Positions 8,802 through 16,054 of a stretch of 64,000 nt of DNA are shown one piece after another. The notes beneath the pieces are model-generated. The model saw only the letters and a program-made list of their open reading frames with translations, was not told where the DNA came from and ran no database searches. Location of the stretch: assembly GCF_005484965.1 (NCBI RefSeq), contig NZ_CP034036.1, forward strand, positions 3,906,001-3,970,000. The letters run 5' to 3'. The position numbers and the translations under genes are program-made. Origin of the DNA: Brenneria nigrifluens DSM 30175 = ATCC 13028 (GTDB lineage Bacteria > Pseudomonadota > Gammaproteobacteria > Enterobacterales > Enterobacteriaceae). How positions within the stretch are numbered: the first letter of the stretch is position 1; the number at the start of each line of letters is the position of its first letter.

Positions 8802-9489
8802 CCGTTCTATCCTTGTCAACAGAACCCAACGCATAACCCATCGCTCTTAGGGTTTTAATTAACGGCCGCGGGAAACCTTTATCAATTTTCGCCCGCAGTT
8901 TCGACATATGGACATCAATCAAATTGGTCTGCGGATCGAAATGATAACCCCATACGCGCTCCAGCAGCATGGTACGGGTAATCGCCTGGCCGGGATTTTC
9001 CATGAGTATAATCAATAGCTTGATTTCTTTATCCGTCAGGTCGATACGCTGACCGCCGCGCCAGGCGACCCGTTGCAGACGGTCGAGCTGCAGATCTTCA
9101 AACGTCAGAACCGAGGAATTATCGGCATGGCGTTTACCACGCCGCGCCATAATATCCAGACGCAATCTTAATTCATTAAAATTAAAAGGTTTGCCAAGAT
9201 AATCTTCCGCGCCAAGCTCCAATCCCATCACCCGATCAACGTCCCGGTCTAATGCGGAAAGCAACATAATAGGCGGGTGACGCGATCCCTGTAATTCACG
9301 CAAGACGCTAAAGCCGTCCATAATCGGCAGCATCCTGTCCAGCAGCACCACATCATAAACCTCATCTTTTATCGCTTTTAATGCATGTGCGCCATCGTGG
9401 ACCATACGACAAGAATGACCGTGTGAATGTAATTTAGAGCCTAACCAATGGCACAGAACGGAATCATCATCAACCACCAGTACGCGCAT
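8779..9489 (-). CDS. OmpR-family response regulator
   Basis: A 236-residue regulator. The receiver domain (about 1-120) shows the acidic pair VVDDD, the phospho-acceptor Asp in VVLLDRMLPIMDG (near residue 51), and Lys in GKPFNFNEL. The C-terminal winged helix (about 135-222) carries DLTDKEIKLLIILMENPGQ and the recognition-helix region DVHMSKLRAKID. It overlaps the partner kinase start, indicating translational coupling. Its closeness to the tad genes suggests pilus control; this is inference. Confidence 0.92.
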   Translation of the reverse strand: MRVLVVDDDSVLCHWLGSKLHSHGHSCRMVHDGAHALKAIKDEVYDVVLLDRMLPIMDGFSVLRELQGSRHPPIMLLSALDRDVDRVMGLELGAEDYLGKPFNFNELRLRLDIMARRGKRHADNSSVLTFEDLQLDRLQRVAWRGGQRIDLTDKEIKLLIILMENPGQAITRTMLLERVWGYHFDPQTNLIDVHMSKLRAKIDKGFPRPLIKTLRAMGYALGSVDKDRTDAGSYTE

Positions 9490-9573
9490 AACTTTCCCCT
9501 GCTAAAATGTCGCTATTCACATATTTCTTTTATGGGTAATACCCAACAACAAAGAAAATGACATACCCATTTA

Positions 9574-9792
9574 TTATTTCAGACGCCCATAGCGGTACGC
9601 CAATTCTTCACGCCCGCCGCAAACGGCATAGGCAGAAAGTATCATCTGAGCATTATTAGCTGGATAATAACAATCATTATCATTTGGTGACAAGCCATTT
9701 ACAATCGCACAGGGCGATTCGGTATGTAAGGATTTAGAAAAGATCCCCGCCGCCTGAGCGATGGGGATTAACAGAAAAGGGAAAAGATCAAT
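9574..9792 (-). CDS. Possible small exported protein without a canonical start
   Basis: Between yjcE and the response-regulator gene a leftward frame stays open from 9804 to a TAA at 9574-9576. It reads like a secreted protein: a hydrophobic stretch FPFLLIPIAQA followed by a polar domain with three Cys (SPCAIV, NDCYYP, AVCGG) and the end ELAYRYGRLK. No ATG, GTG or suitable TTG exists at its head. An ATT at 9790-9792 sits just where a signal peptide would begin, giving 72 residues. It may use a rare start, be a decayed gene, or be chance. I do not recognise the family. Confidence 0.3.
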   Translation of the reverse strand: MDLFPFLLIPIAQAAGIFSKSLHTESPCAIVNGLSPNDNDCYYPANNAQMILSAYAVCGGREELAYRYGRLK

Positions 9793-9819
9793 AAAATACG
9801 GGTATTAGATACGCCGATG

Positions 9820-11466
9820 TTACTCGTGTTCGCTCAGCACGGCTTCCAGCAGATCCAGTTCCCGCAGCATCTTTTGCAGCGTTTCGTTGCTGATTTGCCG
9901 GGTGGCGCGCAGGTGATACAGTTCGGCACGTTCCGAATTCAGCGCCGTCAGCCGGAAACGCCGCTCCAGATTTTCAATCATCAGGCTGTGGTCCATGTCG
10001 CTCTGCCCGGTCACCTGCCGGCGTAAATTGCCAATCACCCTGGCGCTGACCTCTTTCAGCACCTGCTCGTCAATATTCTCTTCACGATCGGCCGCCAGAC
10101 GCTCTTCCATTTTATGCAGACTGTTAATCGCCACTTCGGCCATTGAGCTGCGCGCCATGCGCTCCTCTTTGGCGTAAGCCGCTTTATCGGCCACCACAAT
10201 TCCGCGCAGCAGTAACGGCAGCGCCAATACGCCGCACAGCAGGGAAAACAGAATGACGCCGGTGGCGATAAACACCAGTTGGTAACGAGACGGAAAAGCC
10301 GTGCCGTCGGTCAGCAATAGAGGGATGGACAGTACGCCGGCCAGCGTAATGGCGCCGCGTACGCCGGCGAAAGAGGCGATCCACAGTTCGCGCGTCGTGA
10401 ACTCGGCAAACACCATCGGCTTCTTTTTCTGAATATGCAGGCTGTATCTTTTCATTACCCATAGCCAGCTGAAACGCAGCAGCAACAGCGCGGCATAGAT
10501 GATGGCGATATCGGTAAACAGCATCCAGGTTTCCACCGTCGGATCCAGCTCCGCCTGGGTAATCGAGGTTTCCAGAATGCCCGGCAATTGCAGCCCCAGC
10601 ATAATGAACACCATGCCGTTAAACACAAACTCCAGCATCGACCAGACGCCGTTCGCCCGCAGCCGCATCGTCAGCGGCGCGTTGCGGATCACGCCGGCTT
10701 GGCTGATGGTCATCCCGGAGGCGACCGCCGCCAGGATACCTGAAACCCCGATGTGTTCGGCAATCAGATAGGCCGCGAAGGGCAACAGCAGCAGTAAAAC
10801 AATTTGGGTCGCGGCGTCATTGCCGCTCCAGCGGCTGAGAAGACGCAATGATTTACTATAAATCCAGGTCACCGCCACACCGGCCAACAGCCCGCCCAGC
10901 GCGACTTTGATAAACGCCAGCGTCGCGCCCGAAACCGTGAACACCATGGTGCCCATGGCAATGGCGACGGCAAACTTCAGCGATACCAGGCCGGAGGCAT
11001 CGTTCATCAATGCTTCGCCCTGAAGGATACCCATCAGCTTTTTCGGGATTCGACCTTCACCCACGATGCCGGACAGCGCGACGGCATCGGTCGGGGACAG
11101 CACCGCGGCCAGCGCGAAAGCGGCAATCAGCGGCATGCCCGGCGCCATCCAATAGATGAAGTAGCCGACGCCCACCACGGTAATCAACACCAGAACCAGC
11201 GCCAGACCGATAATTTCACGCCCGTAATGCAGGAATTCACGGGTCGGCGTCTTCCAACCGTCGGCAAACAGCAGCGGCGGAATAAACAGCACCATAAACA
11301 GCTCGGGATTGAAATCAACGTGCAAACCAAACTGAGGGATGGCAAGCACGGCGCCAACGGCGATTTGCATTAATGGGAGAGGTATCTGAAAAGGTAAAAT
11401 TCGTGTCACCACCCCTGATAGAGAAACCACCAAGGTCAAAATAAGAATAGTAAAAAAGATTTCCAT
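9820..11466 (-). CDS. yjcE: CPA1-type Na+/H+ antiporter YjcE
   Basis: Inner-membrane cation/proton antiporter, 548 residues, close to E. coli YjcE. About 12 hydrophobic segments fill residues 1-410; characteristic sequences are FIPPLLFADGWKTP, SPTDAVALSGIVG and GEALMNDASGLVSLKFAVA, the last carrying the ion-binding Asp of CPA1 exchangers. A cytoplasmic tail of about 130 residues rich in Glu/Arg/Leu follows. Its neighbour ghxP (yjcD) is the same as in E. coli, supporting the call. Confidence 0.93.
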   Translation of the reverse strand: MEIFFTILILTLVVSLSGVVTRILPFQIPLPLMQIAVGAVLAIPQFGLHVDFNPELFMVLFIPPLLFADGWKTPTREFLHYGREIIGLALVLVLITVVGVGYFIYWMAPGMPLIAAFALAAVLSPTDAVALSGIVGEGRIPKKLMGILQGEALMNDASGLVSLKFAVAIAMGTMVFTVSGATLAFIKVALGGLLAGVAVTWIYSKSLRLLSRWSGNDAATQIVLLLLLPFAAYLIAEHIGVSGILAAVASGMTISQAGVIRNAPLTMRLRANGVWSMLEFVFNGMVFIMLGLQLPGILETSITQAELDPTVETWMLFTDIAIIYAALLLLRFSWLWVMKRYSLHIQKKKPMVFAEFTTRELWIASFAGVRGAITLAGVLSIPLLLTDGTAFPSRYQLVFIATGVILFSLLCGVLALPLLLRGIVVADKAAYAKEERMARSSMAEVAINSLHKMEERLAADREENIDEQVLKEVSARVIGNLRRQVTGQSDMDHSLMIENLERRFRLTALNSERAELYHLRATRQISNETLQKMLRELDLLEAVLSEHE

Positions 11467-11722
11467 GCTTTCCTTAGACTCTCTCCTGCAATAGAAAAAG
11501 ACGGGTTATCCCGCCTGATATTCAACGCATTTATTCTGGCATTAAAATGCCTTTCCGAGGGGGAAAAATTCATTTTTTTCGCATTTTCACACGCCCGACT
11601 TCAACCGGGGGCAGATGAAGTCTCAGTACAAAACGGGAAGATTACGGACAGGAAGAAAAATGCGGTTCCAACTGGCGAAAAGCGTCGGATTGACGATAGT
11701 GCGGAGATGGCGAATTCGTCGT
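11467..11722. other. Intergenic region between ghxP and yjcE
   Basis: I see no convincing gene here. It contains the yjcE upstream region near 11470-11560 and otherwise unremarkable sequence up to a strong hairpin that starts at 11723. Confidence 0.5.
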
Positions 11723-11751
11723 CGTTCGAGGGGGCGACGCCCCCTCGAACG
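11723..11751. repeat. Perfect 13-bp hairpin after ghxP
   Basis: Arms CGTTCGAGGGGGC (11723-11735) and GCCCCCTCGAACG (11739-11751) pair perfectly around a GAC loop, 10 bases beyond the ghxP stop. There is no U tract on the minus strand, so it may act as an mRNA 3' stabiliser or a weak terminator rather than a standard intrinsic terminator. Confidence 0.6.
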
Positions 11752-11760
11752 CCAAGCCGC

Positions 11761-13110
11761 TTAGAGCGCCCAGCCGCCGGCGTAGAACACCACCAGCGCA
11801 ATGGCGATAAGCACGGTGCCGATATTCAGCTTGCGCCATTCGCCGGAAAAAATACGCCCCAGAACCAGCGAACCAAAACCCAGCATAATACCGGTCACAA
11901 TATTACAGGTCAGCACGATAAATACCGCGCACACCAGACCCGACATCGCATCGACGAAATCGTCAAAGTTCAGCTTGGTCACATTGCCCAGCATCAACAA
12001 ACCGACATACATCAGCGCCGGCGCGGTCGCATAGCCGGGAACCAGATAAGAGAGCGGCGACAGGAACAGAATCAGCAGGAACAACACGCCGACTACCGTT
12101 GCGGTCAGACCGGTTTTACCACCGGCCGCCGTACCCGCGGCGGACTCAATATAGACCGCCGCCGGAGAGGTGCCGACCAGGCTGGAAAGGATACTGCTGA
12201 CGGAGTCGGAGGTCAGCGCTTTACCGCCGTTGACGATTTGACCGTCCTTATCCAGCAAATTCGCCTGACCGGCAACCGCGCGGATAGTGCCGGTCGCATC
12301 AAATACCGCCGTCATCACCAATGCCAGCACGCTGGGCAATATCACCGGCTGCAATGCGCCCATGATATCCAGACTGAAAATCAATGAAGTACCGTCTTCG
12401 CCGCTTAGACTCGGCCAGGCAAACCAGCCCTGATAATTCACGTTTGGATCGAAGATCAGACCGATAATGGAAATGGCGACGATCACCAGCAAAATGCCGC
12501 CCGGAACACGACGCTTTTCCAACCCGATGGTGGCCGCCAGCCCCAGCAACGCCATGATAACCGGGAAAGAAGTAAAATCGCCCAGCGCAACCGGCAGACC
12601 GTCAATCGGATTTTTAATCACCAGACCGATGCCGTTGGCGGCAATAATCAATAGAAACAGACCGATGCCGATCCCGGTGCCGTGCGCCACCCCGAGCGGG
12701 AGATTGCGCAGGATCCAGGTACGGATCCCGGTGGCGGAAATGAGAGTGAACAGAACCCCCATCAGAAAAATCGCCCCCAACGCGACCGGAATGCTAATCT
12801 GCTGACCCAATACCAGGCTAAAGGCCGTGAAGGCGGTAAGAGAGATGGCGCAACCGATAGCCAACGGCAGATTGGCCCACAATCCCATCAGTAATGAACC
12901 GAATCCGGCCACCAGACAGGTGGCGACAAACACCGCGGCCGGAGGGAAACCCGCTTTACCCATCATGCCCGGTACAACGATAACCGAGTAAACCATGGCC
13001 AGAAAGGTGGTTAACCCCGCCAACACTTCCTGGCGCACGCTGCTTCCGCGCTGCGTTATTTTAAAAAATGCATCAAGCGCGCTATCAGCCCGACGAGTGG
13101 TATTTGACAT
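11761..13110 (-). CDS. ghxP: Guanine/hypoxanthine permease GhxP (NCS2 family)
   Basis: Proton-coupled purine base importer, 449 residues, very close to E. coli GhxP (YjcD) along its whole length, e.g. RGSSVRQEVLAGLTTFLAMV near the start, AVFDATGTIRAVAGQANLLD in the middle and the C-terminal VVFYAGGWAL. About 12-14 membrane segments. The ATG at 13108-13110 is preferred over one 21 codons upstream because AGGGGAT lies just before it and it aligns with the E. coli start. Two PurR-like boxes lie upstream, fitting a purine-repressed gene. Confidence 0.95.
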   Translation of the reverse strand: MSNTTRRADSALDAFFKITQRGSSVRQEVLAGLTTFLAMVYSVIVVPGMMGKAGFPPAAVFVATCLVAGFGSLLMGLWANLPLAIGCAISLTAFTAFSLVLGQQISIPVALGAIFLMGVLFTLISATGIRTWILRNLPLGVAHGTGIGIGLFLLIIAANGIGLVIKNPIDGLPVALGDFTSFPVIMALLGLAATIGLEKRRVPGGILLVIVAISIIGLIFDPNVNYQGWFAWPSLSGEDGTSLIFSLDIMGALQPVILPSVLALVMTAVFDATGTIRAVAGQANLLDKDGQIVNGGKALTSDSVSSILSSLVGTSPAAVYIESAAGTAAGGKTGLTATVVGVLFLLILFLSPLSYLVPGYATAPALMYVGLLMLGNVTKLNFDDFVDAMSGLVCAVFIVLTCNIVTGIMLGFGSLVLGRIFSGEWRKLNIGTVLIAIALVVFYAGGWAL

Positions 13111-13221
13111 GGTGGTATCCCCTGAGATGTCATCATTTAAGGTAAAGGCGGTTCTGTTCCCCCGGCCTTGCACCGGGCATAATCAGTACAAGTCGACACA
13201 CCATGAACCATAGGGCAGTGC

Positions 13222-13237
13222 AAGCAAACGATTACCC
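13222..13237. promoter_or_regulatory. PurR-like box 1 upstream of ghxP
   Basis: The sequence AAGCAAACGATTACCC resembles the PurR operator consensus ACGCAAACGTTTTCNT. It lies about 112 bases upstream of the ghxP start, 55 bases from a near-identical second copy. Confidence 0.6.
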
Positions 13238-13276
13238 CGTGCGATGCAAAACCACAAAATTGTGCCAGATTATGCG

Positions 13277-13292
13277 AAGCAAACGATTATCC
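13277..13292. promoter_or_regulatory. PurR-like box 2 upstream of ghxP
   Basis: AAGCAAACGATTATCC matches box 1 at 15 of 16 positions. Paired PurR boxes about five helical turns apart would suit looping or cooperative repression of ghxP. Confidence 0.6.
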
Positions 13293-13492
13293 TGCTTCCC
13301 CGGCGTCCATTTCAACTGCTAATCAACACTATTTACCTATAGTTGCTGCATAATCATGCGTCAGCCATTCCACCGATAAAAAACGACGTCGGCAGAAAGT
13401 CGGGAGAGAAACAGCCAATGGGGAAAGGTTTTTGATGGGATAGGATAAATCGAAACGGTAGTTTATTTCAAACAAACTCATTATTCATTTTT
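13293..13492. other. Intergenic between ghxP operators and the small-protein locus
   Basis: AT-rich sequence with no gene seen. It separates the leftward ghxP promoter from the rightward small-protein promoter. Confidence 0.4.
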
Positions 13493-13566
13493 TGTGATTT
13501 ACCTCACAAAAAAAATTGACCAGCCATACCAACGCGCGTATGCTTTAAAACGTGATGAGAATCACA
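13493..13566 (+). promoter_or_regulatory. Promoter framed by two CRP sites
   Basis: A perfect CRP core TGTGA-TTTACC-TCACA lies at 13493-13508. A sigma70 promoter follows: TTGACC (13516-13521), 17-base spacer, TATGCT (13539-13544). A second CRP-like site CGTGA-TGAGAA-TCACA lies at 13551-13566, over the expected transcription start. A site on the start favours repression by cAMP-CRP. It drives the two small ORFs below. Confidence 0.7.
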
Positions 13567-13597
13567 AAAATAAATTCGCCAACGAGGAATCTGCAAA

Positions 13598-13669
13598 ATG
13601 AAACTGCTGAACAAAATCGTCGCCGTGTTTGAAAACATCAACGTAAGTTTTGGTACTTTCAACCTCTGA
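13598..13669 (+). CDS. 23-residue small ORF, unknown
   Basis: ATG at 13598-13600 follows a good ribosome-binding site (GAGGAA, 8 bases away). The peptide starts MKLLNKIVAVFENINV and ends FGTFNL, a short amphipathic or hydrophobic helix-like peptide. It is the first ORF after the CRP-framed promoter, 26 bases before the AzuC-like ORF. It may be a leader peptide controlling the second ORF, or a small protein itself. I do not recognise it. Confidence 0.5.
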   Translation: MKLLNKIVAVFENINVSFGTFNL

Positions 13670-13695
13670 GAGCAGCAAGCGTGAAGAGGATAAAG

Positions 13696-13782
13696 ATGAG
13701 TGTTGTCCGTAAAATCAATAAACTATTAAAAGCGCTGGGCAAAACCTACTGCGGTAGCAACCCCCTCGCCATTTTCCGTTAA
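13696..13782 (+). CDS. azuC: AzuC-like 28-residue small protein
   Basis: ATG at 13696-13698 is preceded by AGAGGA 5 bases away. The product is 28 residues, the same length as E. coli AzuC, and shares its pattern: an early RKI-x-K, a K-T-aromatic in the middle, a Pro and a final Phe-Arg (here NPLAIFR). E. coli AzuC is a membrane-associated small protein reported to interact with GlpD, from a dual-function mRNA/sRNA under CRP control. The CRP-framed promoter here supports the match. Similarity over 28 residues is modest, so orthology is inference. Confidence 0.5.
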   Translation: MSVVRKINKLLKALGKTYCGSNPLAIFR

Positions 13783-13825
13783 TCGTACCGGGTGATTGCC
13801 GCCCGGCCAGATTACCGATGCGTCG

Positions 13826-13863
13826 CTCTGGCGCCCGCCCCGCTATAACGGCAAGCGCCAGAG
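13826..13863. repeat. Hairpin between azuC-like gene and lpxP
   Basis: CTCTGGCGC (13826-13834) pairs with GCGCCAGAG (13855-13863) across a 20-base loop, lying between the convergent small-protein and lpxP genes. There is no T tract on either strand, so a terminator role is only possible. Confidence 0.35.
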
Positions 13864-13885
13864 TACCGTGCAGCAAACAACCCTC

Positions 13886-14818
13886 TCAGGCATACAGCGA
13901 GACTTCCCCGCTGGGGCGGGTTTTGAAACGGCGATGCAGCCAAAGATACTGCTCCGGCGCCCGCATGATTTCCTTTTCTATCACTTTATTCATATAACAG
14001 GCGGCTTGTTGCTCGTCATGATACGGATAATCCTGCAACTCAGGCTGAATCACCAGCTTATACCCGGAAGCGTCGGGCTTGCGGATAAGCACCGTGGTGA
14101 CCATCGCCGGCTTGGCTAAACGCGCAATGGTAAAAGTGCCGCTGGTAGTCGCCGCTTTCTTCACGGCGAAAAACGGCGCAAAAACGCTGCCTTTCGGACC
14201 GTAGTCCTGATCCGGAGCAAACCATACGGCTTCGCCGCCTTTCAGAGCGCGAGCCATGCCGCGCAGATCCTTACGATCGATCATTACCTTGTTGGAACGG
14301 GTGCGCCCCCAGGTTTGTACCAGCTCCATCACTTTATTGTTATGCGGCCGATACATCGCCATCATCGGCTGGCACAGCCCCATCGCTCTGCCGCCCAGTT
14401 CCAGCGACATAAAGTGGATGCCAATCACCATCACCCCGCGATCTTTGGCGCAGGCTTGCTGCAAATTTTCCAGTCCCGACACATCAAACCAGTGGCGAAC
14501 ACGGCGATCCGACCAAAACCAGGCCATACCCGTTTCCACCAGCGCCATACCCAGCGAGGAGAAATTATTGACGATCATCGCTTCCCGCTCTGCGGCGGCA
14601 ATAGCGGGAAAGCAAAGTTCAAGGTTACGCCGGGCAATCGCCACTCTGCGTTTAAGAAAAAAACGGGAAAAACGACCGACGCTGCTGCCGATTTTCATCA
14701 GCAGCGGATAGGGAAGTTGAACCAGCAGAAACAGGATGCCGAGACCGAACCATGTGATCCAGTAGCGAGGATGGAGTAAAGCCCTGGTAAATTTTTGTTT
14801 AATTCTCATGAGACTCAT
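13886..14818 (-). CDS. lpxP: Lipid A acyltransferase LpxP-like
   Basis: Inner-membrane acyltransferase that adds a secondary acyl chain to Kdo2-lipid IVA. The 310-residue protein has one N-terminal membrane segment (about 17-42) and the HX4E catalytic motif in HFMSLE. It tracks E. coli LpxP (cold-induced palmitoleoyl transferase) more closely than LpxL in stretches such as ETGMAWFW, GLCQPMMAMYRPHNN and EIMRAPEQYLWLHRRFKTRP. An ATG three codons in is an alternative start. The adjacent upstream gene encodes a cold-shock protein, consistent with a cold-adaptation neighbourhood. Confidence 0.85.
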   Translation of the reverse strand: MSLMRIKQKFTRALLHPRYWITWFGLGILFLLVQLPYPLLMKIGSSVGRFSRFFLKRRVAIARRNLELCFPAIAAAEREAMIVNNFSSLGMALVETGMAWFWSDRRVRHWFDVSGLENLQQACAKDRGVMVIGIHFMSLELGGRAMGLCQPMMAMYRPHNNKVMELVQTWGRTRSNKVMIDRKDLRGMARALKGGEAVWFAPDQDYGPKGSVFAPFFAVKKAATTSGTFTIARLAKPAMVTTVLIRKPDASGYKLVIQPELQDYPYHDEQQAACYMNKVIEKEIMRAPEQYLWLHRRFKTRPSGEVSLYA

Positions 14819-15054
14819 CTGTATGTGGTCAAAGCGCGTACCGCATAAAAAATCACCCTGCGCGTTACATCGACTATGACACTATCTACCGTACAATAGT
14901 TGCCGAATTACATGAAATCGCCCTAATCGCTATGGTTAAAGCCAAAGTATGGAAAGCAGGTCTGGAGGGGTGTGGGAAAGCGCTCGAGTCCAGCCGCCAA
15001 TCGGCAACAGCTGCAAGCATGATACTCGATTCAGAATATAGGAGTAAAATAATT

Positions 15055-15081
15055 AAGCCCCTCAGAATATCTGCGGGGCTT
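15055..15081 (-). terminator. Terminator downstream of the cold-shock gene
   Basis: Stem AAGCCCC (15055-15061) with GGGGCTT (15075-15081); on the minus strand it is followed by an A/T-rich AATTATTTT run. It lies about 80 bases past the cold-shock gene stop. The rest of 14819-15160 shows no gene. Confidence 0.6.
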
Positions 15082-15160
15082 AAAGCATAATCAGGCATTT
15101 TCAGCGATGAACCGGGCGAAAGCGCTAAAACCAGGCCAGGTTATCATCGGCGGAAGACCA

Positions 15161-15379
15161 TTAGATTACGGAAACATTCACTGCTGATGGGCCTTTCTGG
15201 CCGCTTTCAACGCTGAATTCCACTTTCTGGCCTTCGTCCAGGCTTTTGTAGTCGTTACCCTGGCCTTGGATGGCGGAGAAGTGAACGAATACGTCTTTGC
15301 TGCCGTCAGTCGGGGTGATGAAACCAAAACCTTTACCAGCGTCAAACCATTTTACCAATCCAGTCATTTTATTAGACAT
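15161..15379 (-). CDS. CspA-family cold-shock protein
   Basis: A 72-residue single cold-shock domain. Both nucleic-acid-binding motifs are intact: RNP1 as KGFGFI and RNP2 as VFVHF, with SAIQ after it and the ending GPSAVNVSVI. Such proteins act as RNA chaperones. AAAGGAAA precedes the ATG. Sequence is nearest CspA/CspB/CspG by the N-terminal MTGLVKWF and SLDEGQKVEF, but the exact paralog cannot be fixed by eye. Confidence 0.93.
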   Translation of the reverse strand: MSNKMTGLVKWFDAGKGFGFITPTDGSKDVFVHFSAIQGQGNDYKSLDEGQKVEFSVESGQKGPSAVNVSVI

Positions 15380-15589
15380 AGATAATTTCCTTTATATATT
15401 TAGATAGCCACTATAGGGCGAAGATGGTCTGTCACAGTGATTACTTATGGGCACTTATAAGAAGGAAATTCGTCGGATAAGAGACTGGGTGCATCGCTTG
15501 AACTAGGAACCACTTAATTACAATGTCTTTCATAAATAGGTCTGTATTCCAGGCCGTTGAAGCTATTAACGCACGAACGAATTTTTATA
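15380..15589 (-). promoter_or_regulatory. Probable long cold-shock mRNA leader and promoter
   Basis: An extended -10 (TGCTATAAA on the minus strand, near 15584-15592) would start transcription near 15577, giving a leader of about 200 bases before the ATG. Long structured leaders are typical of cspA-type thermosensing mRNAs. Assignment of the promoter is by eye. Confidence 0.4.
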
Positions 15590-15742
15590 GCAAGCCTTTC
15601 TTGCAAAAATCCTGGATGCCCGTCAACACAGTCAATGACCATTCAGATTCGCATACCGTGCGGAGATCGGGATAATGCAGAAAGAAATATCACCCATATT
15701 TATGATAACTATCGCTTTACTTTTAAATAATCCATTTCCCCA

Positions 15743-15916
15743 TCAGGCGTCGTTAATATTGGTCATAACCATCTCGCCGATACTCTCAGTGGCGATATCC
15801 GAGGTTAGTGTTAGAACGGTGCCGGCTTCAACCCGTACCAGCGAACCCTTCAAACTTATCAGCGTGCCGGTTAGACGCTGAGAAATCAGGCCGTAATCAG
15901 CCTCTGCCAAAATAAT
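15743..15916 (-). pseudogene. Unidentified coding remnant
   Basis: A 57-codon open stretch ending in TGA at 15743-15745 reads like a protein C-terminus (e.g. GTLISLKGSLVRVEAGTVLTL) but has a stop just upstream and no start except late ATGs. It may be the tail of a lost gene. The family is not recognised. The rest of 15590-15997 shows nothing else that I can support. Confidence 0.25.
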
Positions 15917-15997
15917 TCAAAATGATCAAAGGTTTAACCTATCAAATAGCCAGGATTGATCGATAAATCAATCGTTTTATCCGGTTAATACATTTAT

Positions 15998-16027
15998 ATT
16001 GATCGTTTTTACCGATCGATCAATAAT
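15998..16027 (+). promoter_or_regulatory. Dyad-overlapped promoter of the first EAL-like gene
   Basis: Inverted repeat ATTGATCG (15998-16005) / CGATCAAT (16017-16024), 11 bases apart, overlaps a promoter TTGATC (15999-16004), 17 bases, AATAAT (16022-16027). A second dyad ATTGAT/ATCAAT (15955-15972) and a motif AACCTATCAAATA (15936-15948) lie upstream. The core and the AACCTATCAAATA motif recur before the paralog at 17384. Confidence 0.65.
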
Positions 16028-16054
16028 GCTCAAAACGGAGCCAAAGAGGGAATT

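Noticed and set aside
9663..9681. Fur box as a listed regulatory site for the response-regulator gene
   Set aside because: The match is strong, but it lies inside a reading frame and about 175 bases from the start, with no promoter seen. Kept only as a finding.
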